NCBI GenBank assembly: GCA_003427395.1
Contig: BFEA01000122.1
Span: 1,710,346 to 1,732,322 of the forward strand
Source: Chara braunii
Lineage: Eukaryota; Streptophyta; Charophyceae; Charales; Characeae
Reading direction: 5' to 3'
DNA: 21,977 nt
In this document: one piece after another, positions 6,953 through 16,922 of the stretch
Layout of the letters: each line of letters begins with the position of its first letter
Numbering within the stretch: position 1 is the stretch's first letter
The notes under the pieces: model-generated
The model's database searches: none
Told to the model about the DNA's origin: nothing
The model's input: only the letters and a program-made list of their open reading frames with translations
Program-made: the position numbers and the translations under genes

Positions 6953-9900
6953 ATGGTCCAACCGCCTAAACCGCCTAAACTGCGGATTGCAACTTGGAAC
7001 GTTCGTGGATTGGGTGATACTAATAAAAAATATAAATGCGCTAGATTAAGGAAATGGATGCATTTAGCTAATGTGCAAATTCTAGGGCTACAAAAAACAA
7101 AGCTCAACACTAGAAAGATTAGGAAAATTCTCCCCCGGTGGGAAGGACCACAGATATGGGCTCCATCGGATAGATCCTGCGGAGGGGTCGCGATACTCAT
7201 AGATAAAAATTTGGAGATTGCCCTCCTTGACTCGTATGCTGATCCAGGGGGTCGGATGGCCTGGATAAAGTTCTTGTATCAAAATGAAGAGTGAGCAATT
7301 ATGACTATTTATGCCCCAGTGGAGTTGCACCTACGGGTAGACTTCCTGGCGGAACTTCCGAGGTTTATTCCGGAGACAGAGAATTTACTGATTTTAGGGG
7401 ACTGGAACACTATTCAAATCCCAGGTCTGGACTCGCTTTCCAGGTACCCAACAAGGGCGGACGTAGAAATACTCAATGAATTTATTGACAGTCAAGCTCT
7501 TGTGGATGTGTATCGTATTTTAAACCCAGACTCAAATGGCTACACCTGGTATGGCCCTAGACCATCCAAACAGACAATGAGCCCCAGAAGTAGACTGGAT
7601 TTTATACTGGCAAGAGGGGCCCCGTGGGACAGGTGTTGCTGGGCAGATGTCCAAGAGAGCTCCTCTTTGTCAGACCACTGTCCGGTAATTATGGACGTGG
7701 TTGCAGTGGATATAGTAGAGAATTCCAGACCCCCCTTCAGACTTAACGTGAACCTCTTGAAAGATGAAGGAATCAAAACCTGGGTTATAGAACAGATGTC
7801 CACGTGGAACCAAGCAAAAAATCTTTTTGAGGAAAACTCAGAATGGGCAGAGGTTGGAATAGGCATAGTATGCGCGACATTAATGAACTTTTCTCGCATA
7901 AAGGCGGCCAATAGATCCTGGAAAGAAAAACAGCTGAGACAAACGATAGCGTACGCAGAAGAAAGAATGGGGAATGATCCATTTTCAGATTACTATTGGT
8001 CGGAGAAAAGGCGAGCCACCTTGATAGAAACCGAAGCCTTGGAGATACAGGCGCAAGATGAAAGGTTGGAATGGTTGAACATACGGGGGATTGTAGGCTA
8101 TGATAGAATGACGAAAATTTCATTCAGATCATTTAATTTAATGTTAAGACATTCCAAAAGTTTAATAAGGGAATTAGCACACCCGTTTTCAATTGAAACT
8201 GTGATTGCCTCAGACACGGAAACAATGTGTGCACATGCCTATGAATATTTCAGTGATATCGTAACTACCAGAAGGCCCTTTGATACTCCAGAAACGGACC
8301 TCTCTGAAGGTAGCCAGTACTGGGACTTATCACAAGTTCACCTCCCACCTGGGGCAGCAGAACTGTTGGACAGTCCATTCACTGTGGCTGAGCTGAAAAC
8401 AGCAGCCAAGCAAATGGCAAAAGGAAAATGGCCCGAAACGGATGGGCTCCCGGTGAAACTGTTTACAGAATGCTGGGAGGTTTTTGGCCCATTTTTGGGG
8501 GGAGGTATACAACAACATCAGAAGCACAGGGAGGCTCCCCGAAGGTTTTCGAAAAGGGTATATTTCATTACTATATAAAAAGGGGAGTAAATTGGAAGTA
8601 AGAAACTACCGCCCAATATCCGTTTTGAACGTAGTCTATAAAATTTTGGCGAAAGCGCAGGCCATAAGGTTAGCAGAATTTCTGCCGAGTCTTATTGGCC
8701 AAGAACAAGGGGCATTTGTAAAAGGTCGGACCATTTTTGATAATATAATGACCACCATCCAGGCTCTAGAGGTCATATCCTCAGAAAAACACGAAATAGC
8801 AGTCCTTCTCCTCGATATGGAGAAGGCGTATGATAAGGTGGGATGACCATTCGTTTTCACCTCTCTCAAGAGAATGGGGTTTGGGCCTCAGTTTATCAAA
8901 TGCGTAAAGGCAATGTATGTAGAGGCTCCGTCAGCAGTATTGGTCAATGGTAGATTGTCAAAGGAGTTTAAACTCACGCGTTCTCTGANGCAAGGGTGCC
9001 CCCTGGCCCCATTGCTGTTTGTGATCCAACTGGAGATANTACTAGACAACATAAGGCTAAACACCCGGATCAGAGGACTGGACCTCCCACCCACAATCCA
9101 CTGGAAGGGNGGAGCATTAGCTGACGATCTGACGGTAGCNTGTGAGAATAGTGAGAATTCGTTACAGGAACTGAGGCAGGTATTAGATCAGTATTGCTTA
9201 CTATCAGAGGCTACAATAAACTGGGATAAATCTGTATATCTCCTCCCTGCTCCGTTTGTACTTTGTGTAAACTGGGGTCTCAGACAAGTTCCAACAGAAA
9301 GTTCAGAAANACTTCTCGGTGTGCAAGTCTCCCTCACCAACTGTGCAGCGGCCCAGGACAAGATCCTACAGGACAAGGTGAGTGCGAGGGTTCAAGGCTG
9401 GGTTAGAAACTTTAAATTGTCCCTTTTTGGTCGGGCACTGGTGCTGACGTCAGCAGCATTCTCAATCTTATGGTTTCCTCGCACGGTTCATTGGCTAGGG
9501 GACAAAGCCTACTCAGCTGTCAAAAGAGTTGCGGCCAGATATCTGTGGAAGCCTGCGGCGGAAGATCAAGATGGTTTCATTTGCAAGGCGGCCTGGGATT
9601 TGATTTGCTTACCAAGGGCCCAAGGGGGACTCGGCCTTCTGGACCCGAGAGATCAGAACATAGCTTTACTGATGAAATGGCTGATCAAGGCCATCTTCAG
9701 ATCGGAACACAAACAGTGGATCATCTTGGCCGAATATATTNTCATNAAAGAATGGGCACTGCCGGATACAAGAAGTGTGTGGGTCAGTATTGTTCAGACG
9801 AATATGTCTAAGCGTAGAATCCACTCAAAGNTTTGGTCAGGGATACTGCATGCTTGGAACAAAATCAAGCCAGGTAGACTGAAGGAACCNAGTTCCAAAT

Positions 9901-11255
9901 TANAAATTTCTAATCAGTNCCTGTTTGACAATAATCTGATCTGCCAGCTATCGGGCCAGCCATTTTTNACGGCCAGCGGGCCAGGCCACTTTGCAAAAGC
10001 ATGGATGGAGAAGGGGGTCTATCTCATTAGCCACATCTGGGATGAAACTAGACAGGACTGGCTGCGCCCAGCAGATGTTAGAAGGCGGATAACAAGACTG
10101 CACAAAGTCGNGGACCATTATCAACGAATACTCCTAGCCATTCCACCACAGTGGAAGAACTTGCTGAAAGATGAGTCTGAGTATGCCTCAGGCACATGGT
10201 TAGAACACCCAGATGATAATAACAGAGTATTAAAAGTCTTGGGTCCGGATCTGAGTCAGGGCATGAGAGTGGAACAATGGAGGGCGGACAGAATTAGCAC
10301 GGAGGAGACCTCANTAACGTTCGAGCAAGAGAGAACAGTTACTTCCACAAATACTCTACCTGAAGTGAGAGTTTGGGAAGATCAACTAGGTAATAGGACG
10401 CAGGCTACGTTACTGAGAGGTAACCCAGCGGACTATGCTGTCGAGNCTTTACTGTTTGGTTGGGAAGAAAGAGGAAAAAAGAAACATCCAATTTGTTGGT
10501 ATACTACTAAAATTGGTGTAGCTCAGCGACGTCAGAATAGGCTAAGGCCACAGACAGTAGCTGAGCATAGGTTCCAGAAGACTCAAGAGGCTAATAAGCC
10601 CACACCAGACTATCCGGAAATTTGGAAGAGACTGCGTAAAATACCATCCCAGAAACAGGCAAGCCTAATGTGGTCACACTCGATGGGCATCATTCCATCA
10701 GCTCTGTGGTTACAATCGAGGGGCATGCAATTGAGCTTAACCTGTCCAAGATGTAGGTGGGGGTCGGAATCTACAGAACAAGTGTGGTTATATTGCCCGC
10801 TTGCAGATGAGATCTGGCTTTGGTGGAAGACCATGTGGGAAACCTGGGTAGATCAGAAATGGGACTGGAGTGACGATTGGATCCTACATGCAATTCNCCC
10901 GGAGAAGGCCAAATGGAATGATCGGTGGGGATATGCAGCCCTTGTCTGCAGAGGAATTGTGATGGAAACGATTTGGAAAGCAAGAAATGCCGCAGTCTTC
11001 AAGGAAGAGCNGATTTCAGCACATCAACAGAAGAATATGATCAAACAATCGTTGAGGTTCTCCATCTTAGCAGACTGGAAGAGATCTGGGATGAGAACAG
11101 GGGGAGGTCTCTCCTGGCTCAGGAAAGTCTGGACAGGTAATAAAGCATTGGCAATAGTTACAGAAGAGGGCAAGTTAAAAATTGCGAATTGGCTCAAAGA
11201 TGGAGTTGTAACAGTTACCTCGAGAAGTCAAGCCACTCAAGAGGTGTTAGCCTGA
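6953..11255 (+). pseudogene. LINE ORF2: APE endonuclease and reverse transcriptase (broken)
   Basis: The protein nicks the target and copies the LINE RNA there. ATG 6953 lies just after an in-frame TGA (6944). Endonuclease motifs: TWNVRGL (from residue 14), LQKTK (residues 46-50, where LQETK is expected, so the catalytic Glu is Lys), GDWN (7397), SRLDFIL, and SDHCPV (7670). An in-frame TGA lies at 7292. Reverse transcriptase: …ETDGLP… near 8440, RPISVLN, GQEQGAFVKGR, catalytic Asp in LDMEKAYD (about 8814), QGCPLAP, and ADD at 9120-9128. The reading frame shifts at G6 (8497-8502), and TGA 8844 replaces a probable Trp codon. The C-terminus has CPRC…CP (about 10740-10800), a zf-RVT-like segment with Gln where His is usual, then IWKARNA. 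No RNase H is seen. Seventeen single N bases lie in 8989-11011. About 1,430 codons in all, normal for the family. Confidence 0.88.
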
Positions 11256-11487
11256 CAGAAGTAGATGAAGGATTCCTCTGAGAAAGAATTGGTGGCCTTT
11301 TTACTGAGCGTAAAGTGGAGTTTTTGGGAGCAGTGTTTGAGAATGGGACGCAGGACCCGGTTTCCTGCAAGGGATTAGATGGGCTCTGCCCGGACATGTT
11401 ACACCGGGTTGAATTGTGAGGTCCCCGGCCTCAAGGTTACCCATTTTGAAATATATTGATAATTGCTCTCAAAAAAAAAAAAGAAAA
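11256..11487 (+). other. LINE 3' UTR and A-rich tail
   Basis: About 215 bp of non-coding sequence after the ORF2 stop end in TTGATAATTGCTCTC and A12GAAAA (11471-11487), followed by the right target duplication. It shows no close similarity to the A-tailed segments at 1-205 or 17046-17176. Confidence 0.75.
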
Positions 11488-11501
11488 GAAAATAGAAGCG
11501 G
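11488..11501 (+). repeat. LINE target-site duplication, right copy
   Basis: GAAAATAGAAGCGG directly follows the A-rich tail and is identical to 3680-3693. Confidence 0.75.
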
Positions 11502-11793
11502 CGCAACCCTTTGTTTGACACATCGCACCGCCGGCGCTCATGGAATGCATGTGGTTGAGTCGGCCAACCGGAATTTGTTCGTTATTTCGTCCAAAACAAA
11601 ACAAAAAAAATAAAACCATTTTTTTTTTTTTTTTTGTTCGTTCTTGCTTTGTTCGTTTCTTTTCGTATTTTTTTATTTTTATTTTTTCTTAGAATTTTAG
11701 CAACTTTTTTGCGTTCTGGTTTGTCGTTTACCTGTGCTGTGCTATGCGTTGTTTTGAGCGCGCGCCCCCGGCCCTCGCAAGTCGCGCCCTCGC
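11502..11793. other. Non-coding stretch with A- and T-rich tracts
   Basis: It contains AAAACAAAAC-type sequence and a T-tract (about 11592-11635), then T-rich DNA to 11700. I see no gene. Open frames here are long only because of homopolymers. Confidence 0.4.
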
Positions 11794-11802
11794 ACTTGTT
11801 CC

Positions 11803-11827
11803 CTTTTTTTTTTTTTTTTTTTTTTTT
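11803..11827 (-). mobile_element. Poly(A)-only insertion with 9 bp target duplication
   Basis: ACTTGTTCC occurs at 11794-11802 and 11828-11836 and directly flanks C plus T24. On the minus strand this is a bare A-tail between target duplications, as expected for a retroposon truncated almost to its tail. Replication slippage is less likely because the flanking 9-mer is not T-rich at its edges. Confidence 0.6.
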
Positions 11828-11836
11828 ACTTGTTCC

Positions 11837-12200
11837 TCTTCCTAAGCCATTTTGCATCTCATCCTGAGCAGAGCGCCGGGTGTCATGAATGTATTGGAAA
11901 GGCAGATAATGAACAGATGCGTGCATGGCCCGCAGGCGCTCTACTGCGTGTGTGCGCGGGACAGCGGGGTCCCAGGCTGTCAAGCGGCATCGGGGCCAAC
12001 CGGAGTTGTGCCGTTTTGAGCGTAGATTAGAACGGGAGGAATCTGTGGCCAGAGCGGAGTAATCAGCAGCGGCGGCATAACACCCTCTTCCTCTATGTGG
12101 CCCCTCTCCCTCCCCCGCTCTATCGCTTTTCGTGCGTTCGATGGCTTCCCTAGACTGCACCTTCTCCCCCCCCCCNCCCNCCCCCNCCNNCNCCCCTTGC

Positions 12201-12203
<3 letters not shown>
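11837..12203. other. Non-coding stretch ending in a C-rich tract with N bases
   Basis: No recognisable gene. 12166-12196 is a C-run with undetermined bases at 12176, 12180, 12186, 12189, 12190 and 12192, so its length and composition are unreliable. Confidence 0.4.

Positions 12204-12237
<34 letters not shown>
12204..12237 (+). repeat. (CT)17 microsatellite
   Basis: Perfect CT dinucleotide tract immediately after the C/N run, followed by TGCTCT/TGCTCTTG-type units. Confidence 0.9.
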
Positions 12238-12240
<3 letters not shown>

Positions 12241-12422
12241 GCCCTGCTCTTGCTCTTGCTCTTGTGAGCTCGAGTGTCGTTTCCGGGGCCGGATTCGAGT
12301 ACTCGAGTGCGAACGTATCTTGTATATTTTGTCGTCAATCAGAATGTCAATCAAAATGTGTGAAGAGTTGCTCAAAACAAAGAAAAAAAAAGGGAACTGG
12401 ATTCTCTCATAGGATTGGTGAC

Positions 12423-12495
12423 CCTTTTTTTTTTGTTTTTTTTTTGCAATATGAATGACCAGATTATATTGTCATCAAACATAGGAATAGGAAAG
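12423..12495 (-). mobile_element. Short A-tailed retroposon, 12 bp target duplication
   Basis: AGGATTGGTGAC occurs at 12411-12422 and 12496-12507. The insert is 73 bp and begins on the plus strand with a T-tract interrupted by one G. On the minus strand it is about 45 nt of unique sequence followed by a poly(A) tail. This is a heavily 5'-truncated retroposed copy; the source transcript is not recognised. Confidence 0.68.
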
Positions 12496-12652
12496 AGGAT
12501 TGGTGACTTTGGCAGCAGGGAGGCGAGATGAATGCGTGGTAGAATTGAGGTCCTCGTTCCACGATTGGCCAAATGAGGGAATAGCGAGCGTAAGGTGGCG
12601 GAGAACGTGGCGAGATGCATTCGCCAAATGCCGAATTTGAATTTAACGAAAC

Positions 12653-12770
12653 ATGACAGTGTATGTTTCCATGTCCTAGCGCAAGATTCCTTCTTCTTTG
12701 AAAAAAAAAAAAAAAAATTCCTTCTTTCTCATTTCATTTTGTACATTTGCTGAGTAGTGGAGCGAGGCCC
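12653..12770 (-). mobile_element. MITE family A, copy 6, left end lost and interrupted
   Basis: ACAGTGTATGTTTCCATGTCCTAGCG matches the interior of the family, and TTTGTACATTTGC to GAGTAGTGGAGCGAGGCCC is the right terminal repeat, followed by TAA (12771-12773). The left terminal repeat is not found. A poly(A) insertion splits the copy at 12696-12716. Confidence 0.6.
12696..12716 (+). mobile_element. Poly(A)-only insertion in MITE copy 6, 10 bp target duplication
   Basis: ATTCCTTCTT lies at 12686-12695 and 12717-12726 and flanks CTTTG plus A16. The remaining MITE reads continuously if the insert and one duplicate are removed. This is a retroposition that kept almost nothing but the tail. Confidence 0.6.
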
Positions 12771-12850
12771 TAAGGTGTTAATTGTTGCGCAAGGACCCGT
12801 CTTGTGTTGCGATGGTCGCAAGACAAGGCAATCGAGAAGGTTAATTGTTT

Positions 12851-12898
12851 CCCTCCCTCCCTCTCTCCCTCTCTCCCTCTCTCTCTCTCTCTCTCTTC
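12851..12898 (+). repeat. (CCCT)/(CT)n compound microsatellite
   Basis: CCCTCCCTCCCTCTCTCCCT grades into perfect CT repeats. Pyrimidine-only on this strand. Confidence 0.88.
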
Positions 12899-12988
12899 CG
12901 CAAAAAAAGGAGAGGGGCGAAGGCTATCAACCTCCCTTGCTCTCGCAGCTGTCGCTTTGGCGGGGATTGGAAATACCTGGGAAGGTAA

Positions 12989-13110
12989 GGGCCTCGCCAC
13001 ACCACTCGAGAAATTTGAAAAGCACAAAAATTTGGCGGGGGCATCTGGCCGTGTTCTAGCGGGAAGTTCATTCTCATTTTGCACATTTCGAGAGTGGTGT
13101 GGCGATGCCC
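12989..13110 (-). mobile_element. MITE family A, copy 7, best preserved
   Basis: The element is 122 bp with TAA on both flanks (12986-12988 and 13111-13113). The left end GGGCCTCGCCACACCACTCG and right end CGAGAGTGGTGTGGCGATGCCC are inverted repeats with few mismatches over ~20 bp and extend to about 35 bp. Interior TTCTAGCGGGAAGTTCATTC matches copies 2 and 6. Its completeness makes it the best reference for the family in this window. Confidence 0.85.
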
Positions 13111-13113
13111 TAA

Positions 13114-14367
13114 GAGCTTTTTCGTTTTGGCGGGGTTTGGGGATTTCGTGGTGGGGTTTTGGACTCGCGTCTTGCCTGTGCCGGACCGGAAGGATAGCTT
13201 GTATACATTCAGTATCAGGGTGCGTTATGTTCGGGGGAAGGCTGTAAGGGAAGGCAAGGGAGGGACAACATTCGACGCGCGGGGGAGCGGGAGCGTTATT
13301 TATTTTATGTTTTACGTTATTCCAAAGCCTGCCGCGCCACTTCTCGCCGCGCCGCTAGTCGGCGGGCCGCGCCGGCCTTCGCCGCGCCAGCCAGCGGAGG
13401 CTGTCGTCGTGCTGGTTTCCCACCTGGCGCTGTCACAGGATAATATATGTATATATATGATGATATATCTGTGTTTCAAATTTTGCACATATTTTGTTGC
13501 AATATTTATTTTTATTCGAATCGGATGTGTAGTGCACTAGTGTGTACATATTTTCATCTTCCTTTTGTGTTTGGTTGTGTTTACCTGGCTCCTTTCCTCG
13601 CACATCCGATTTGCACTTTTACCCCTTTCTTCCCCTTGTGTTCCTGGTGTACGCCCAACGGCACAGGATATAAAATCAATGGCTCCACTCCTCGCGTAAG
13701 GATAGGCCGCGCGTTCCCTCCCTTTCGTTAAGTTAGCAGCCATCAGGACGATAAGCTTGTAGATGTAGCTGTAGCTGTAGCTGTAGCTGCTGCCCTGGCT
13801 TTTCTCTTTTGCTAGCGACACAATTTGACGTCGTGTTGTTTCTGTGCTTCGCTCTCTCTTCTTGTTGTTAGGCGGGGCTCAGTGCGCTCTTCGCGCTTTT
13901 CGCGGGCTCTCAAGTGTGCTGACGCACACGCGCGAGAGGGACAGCGCGGGACTGGGGAGCGCGGAGACAAAGCGGACGAGAGAGAACAGGAGAAGAAAGA
14001 GGGCGGTGGACGCGGGAGATGACGAGGGAAGGGGGGGGGGGTGAGGAAAGAGAGAGGACCAGATGAGAGGGGCCCCCTTAGAAGGTATAACTCTAGCAAT
14101 TGCGGCAACAGGTGTAGTGGAAGAATAAGAAGCGTGTCACCGCAGTTGTGACACTCGTAAGCACAGAACACAGGAACCCCGTTTGCATCTCTCGCACTCT
14201 GTCTCTTCCCTTCCCCCCCCCCCCCCTCCCCCCCGCAAAAGCCCCCCCCAAAAGCCCCACCCATCCTGTCTCTCGCCCCACCGGTTTTAACTGTCGCCCC
14301 GATGATGTGGCGTTTGACAATACGCTACGCCAAGAACAAGCGGGAAGAGCGGATTTGAGTCTAACGT

Positions 14368-14368
<1 letters not shown>
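13114..14368. other. Non-coding stretch with GC-rich block and short repeats
   Basis: A GC-rich block with repeated GCCGCGCC lies at about 13328-13400. AT-rich DNA with TATATATGAT follows (13440-13470). A (TGTAGC)4 hexamer run sits at 13764-13789. Poly(C) and poly(G) runs occur at 14030-14041 and 14213-14256. Open frames up to 153 codons here show no domain and run across these simple sequences. Confidence 0.4.

Positions 14369-14415
<47 letters not shown>
14369..14415 (+). repeat. (GA)n microsatellite
   Basis: Perfect GA tract of about 47 bp. Confidence 0.92.
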
Positions 14416-14417
<2 letters not shown>

Positions 14418-14434
14418 TAAAATTGTGTCCCCGA

Positions 14435-14436
<2 letters not shown>

Positions 14437-14485
<49 letters not shown>

Positions 14486-14501
14486 TGAGAGAGAGAGAGA
14501 G
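14437..14501 (+). repeat. (GT)n-(GA)n compound microsatellite
   Basis: GT repeats to about 14465 switch directly to GA repeats with one GT interruption. Confidence 0.9.
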
Positions 14502-15138
14502 GGTGGAGGGTACTGGAGGCAACAGGGAATTCTATTTGGACGACAACAGGGGCAGCTTGCTGCTGGAATTGCGTGTTGGAACTAGTAAGATTCGGGATTG
14601 AATTGATTCAGGATCTCTTGTCATCGTTGCCGACATCTTCCCAGGAAGACTCGCCAGCAGGGAAATAAGTGGGCAGACGGTTAGCAGAGCGGCCGTTTCT
14701 TTTGGCCCCTGACAGACCACCGCCTCTTCTCTCCCCTCATCACGCGTAGTCCCTCTGTAAGATGCGCTCCGCGATGGTCACGGTCCATCTGCGCCAAGGC
14801 CGATCCTGATCTCGCGTCAGTTGTTCTATTCGAAAAAGACAGATCTGACCAATTACTCGCCCGTGCCAAGTTGCAGATGACCCGGTGTTGGATCTGGCAC
14901 TTGGCCGTCGACTGCCGCTGGATCTGCACTTTAACTCGGTTCTCTGCCCTCCCTTTCGTTTATTCCTCCTCCTCCTCCTCCTCCTCCTCTCTACCCTTTC
15001 GCTTGCAATTCGTCCTCTGCGCTCATGCTTGTTGTTCGCCGCTGCGTTCTAGCTGCCGTGAGTCACCGGGACAAGTATCGTCTGCCTGGTGTTTGCTGGC
15101 CTGTGGGCAGTGTGGGGGGAAGGGGAGGGGGAGTTGTT
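14502..15138. other. Non-coding stretch upstream of a TATA-like site
   Basis: No recognisable gene. A (TCC)9 run lies at 14964-14990. 14871-14935 holds a short imperfect duplication around GGATCTGCACTT / GGATCTGGCACTT. Confidence 0.35.
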
Positions 15139-15146
15139 TATAAATA
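15139..15146 (+). promoter_or_regulatory. Candidate TATA box (TATAAATA)
   Basis: TATAAATA is set in GC- and GA-rich DNA (GTTTATAAATAGGGAGAGGG) and fits the plant consensus. The expected start site would be near 15170-15180. GA-rich leader-like DNA follows, but no convincing coding exon is seen within the window, so this stays a candidate. Confidence 0.3.
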
Positions 15147-15404
15147 GGGAGAGGGTGCAGAGATTCCAAAGCGTCCAGCTGCAATTGCAGTGGCACACGG
15201 AGGGACTTGTCGTGCCTGGGAGGAGAAGAGATTGATTGCTACTTCCTCTTGACTGTGTGTGCGTGTGTGAGAGGGAGACAGTAGGTGGGCAGAAGAAACG
15301 TGGAAGGGATAGAGGGATTGCCGGCGTGATGAAGGTATTATGACAGTCGCAACATGATTTGCGATTGAGAACAGGCGTGGGTAGGGAGGCCTGACGCTTG
15401 CGCA

Positions 15405-15406
<2 letters not shown>

Positions 15407-15471
<65 letters not shown>
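15407..15471 (+). repeat. (GA)32 microsatellite
   Basis: Perfect 65 bp GA tract, the longest in the window. Confidence 0.93.
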
Positions 15472-15474
<3 letters not shown>

Positions 15475-15692
15475 TTTCAAATGAATATTGCCATATTTCT
15501 GTGCTGAATCCACCGCAGAAGAGGATTTTTGGCATTGCTAACCAGTGTGGAACTCGGAACGTGTCGAAAACGGTAAAAAGCGGGAAGGAATATGTTTATG
15601 TGATTGATTTGATTTGATTATATAGCTGTGTTTTGTGCTTGGAGAGCGGGTAAGAGAGAAGGAAGGTCAGGCTGACAGCATATACACGAGGC

Positions 15693-15694
<2 letters not shown>

Positions 15695-15735
<41 letters not shown>
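15695..15735 (+). repeat. (GA)20 microsatellite
   Basis: Perfect GA tract between CGGCA and GGGATTG. Confidence 0.92.
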
Positions 15736-15738
<3 letters not shown>

Positions 15739-16027
15739 TTGTGATGAGAGCAGGACGGACTTTCTGAAGTCGTTCTGTAATGTTCGAACGAGTGGGAAGA
15801 GGGATCGGCGGCGAAGAGATGAAGTAAAAGAATTGCGCAGCAGAGATTGGTGATTGGTGAGAGATGGTGTGGGTCTGCCTTACTCGGTGGGGATTAATTC
15901 GGTCGAGCAAGTATAGCTGTAAATACTGTAAGTAGGAATACGCAGCGTGGCAGGCGCAGGCGTGCTACGATTGGTCAGACGGCGTTACGTCTAATGGATC
16001 TACGCAGGGTCGATCACTGTTAGCTCA

Positions 16028-16065
16028 GTTGGGTTAACCCTGGCGCAATTGCTTGGTTGCAGCAT
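16028..16065 (+). mobile_element. Possible degenerate tRNA-like (SINE) remnant
   Basis: TTAGCTCAGTTGGGTTAA is a good pol III A box. A weak B-box-like GGTTGCAGCATC follows, but the spacing is 8 nt shorter than in the SINE copies and the core TTCGA is missing. At most a decayed fragment. Confidence 0.2.
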
Positions 16066-16074
16066 CATCAGCCC

Positions 16075-16076
<2 letters not shown>

Positions 16077-16109
<33 letters not shown>
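16077..16109 (+). repeat. (GA)16 microsatellite
   Basis: Perfect GA tract. Confidence 0.9.
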
Positions 16110-16112
<3 letters not shown>

Positions 16113-16181
16113 AACAGCAAGCCATCTGTACAGTGCTGGGAGAGGAGGTGAGTTGCTCTGTGCGTGAATCTGTTTTACTGG

Positions 16182-16186
<5 letters not shown>

Positions 16187-16245
<59 letters not shown>
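16187..16245 (+). repeat. (CT)29 microsatellite
   Basis: Perfect CT tract. It lies 78 bp after a (GA)16 tract of opposite strand sense, so the two could pair into a hairpin. Confidence 0.92.
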
Positions 16246-16248
<3 letters not shown>

Positions 16249-16605
16249 TGCCCGCTTACTCTTTTTGTGTTCTTAAAAGACTAACTTCTGTAAGCTGTCC
16301 CAGCCTGTCACCCACAGGGAGGCCGTGTATAACTGACTCTCTGCTTTTCTCCTGATGTTTGTGTGTGTCCCCGACTCCCCGCTCGTCCGTCAGTTTGTCA
16401 GTATGTCTTGCCTGTTTCTTTTCTGGCCGTCTCGTTTTATTTGGGAAAATTGGGAGTAGGCTGATCATTATACCGTGTGTCGCGGGGGGAGGGAGGAGCG
16501 AAGCAGAACTTGGCGAAGGAGACAGAGAGAGAGTTATCAAAGCTGGAAACGATGTGACAGGAAGGAGATCGTTCATTCAGACTTCGTGCCTGAATCATTC
16601 ACTGC

Positions 16606-16661
16606 CACAGATTGCTGAGCACAGATTGATGAGCACAGATTGATGAGCGCAGATGGATGAG
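16606..16661 (+). repeat. 14 bp tandem repeat, 4 units
   Basis: Units of CACAGATTGATGAG: unit 1 has CTGAG, unit 4 has CGCAGATGGATGAG. Sits in non-coding DNA. Confidence 0.85.
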
Positions 16662-16855
16662 CATGGTAAACTGGTGCTTGGCAAGTGGATGCTTGTCATA
16701 CTAGTAGCAGTTAATAGCTCAAAAACCTCGGTCGGAAACGACACCTTTTCTCACCAGATGTATATATATTTCCTAGCTGTTGGGTTTTAAATCTCTTTTT
16801 TCCATTTGGTAGTTCCCCTCTCCTAGGAGTCTTTTTTTTTCCCTGTCATTTCGCT

Positions 16856-16859
<4 letters not shown>

Positions 16860-16890
<31 letters not shown>

Positions 16891-16922
16891 AAACAGGGGC
16901 CCAGTGCCCAAGGCTCATATTA
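16860..16922 (-). mobile_element. Truncated A-tailed retroposon, 15 bp target duplication
   Basis: GTCATTTCGCTGCTT is present at 16845-16859 and 16923-16937. The 63 bp between them begin with a ~26 nt T-tract. On the minus strand this is ~37 nt of unique sequence (with GGGCACTGGGCCCCTG) ending in a poly(A) tail. The duplication is exact and of typical length, so this is the clearest small retroposition in the window. The source is unknown. Confidence 0.78.

Larger units (their letters stand above)
3694..11487 (+). mobile_element. Near-full-length L1-type LINE retrotransposon
   Basis: One ~7.8 kb element has the order 5' UTR, ORF1, 91 bp spacer, ORF2, 3' UTR, A-rich tail. The 14 bp sequence GAAAATAGAAGCGG occurs immediately before it (3680-3693) and after its tail (11488-11501). 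That is a target-site duplication of normal length for target-primed reverse transcription, and its A-rich start fits an L1-type nick. An APE endonuclease upstream of a reverse transcriptase, with no LTRs and no visible RNase H, places it with plant L1-like LINEs. Both ORFs are broken (stops at 4841, 7292 and 8844; frame changes near 4950-4980 and 8497-8502), so this copy should not be autonomous. The exact 5' boundary may be off by a few bases. Confidence 0.88.

Noticed and set aside
11574-11642. TTTGTTCGTT on both sides of a T-tract as a retroposition target duplication
   Set aside because: The T-tract abuts the wrong repeat for a minus-strand insertion, and TTTGTTCGTT-like words recur several times nearby.
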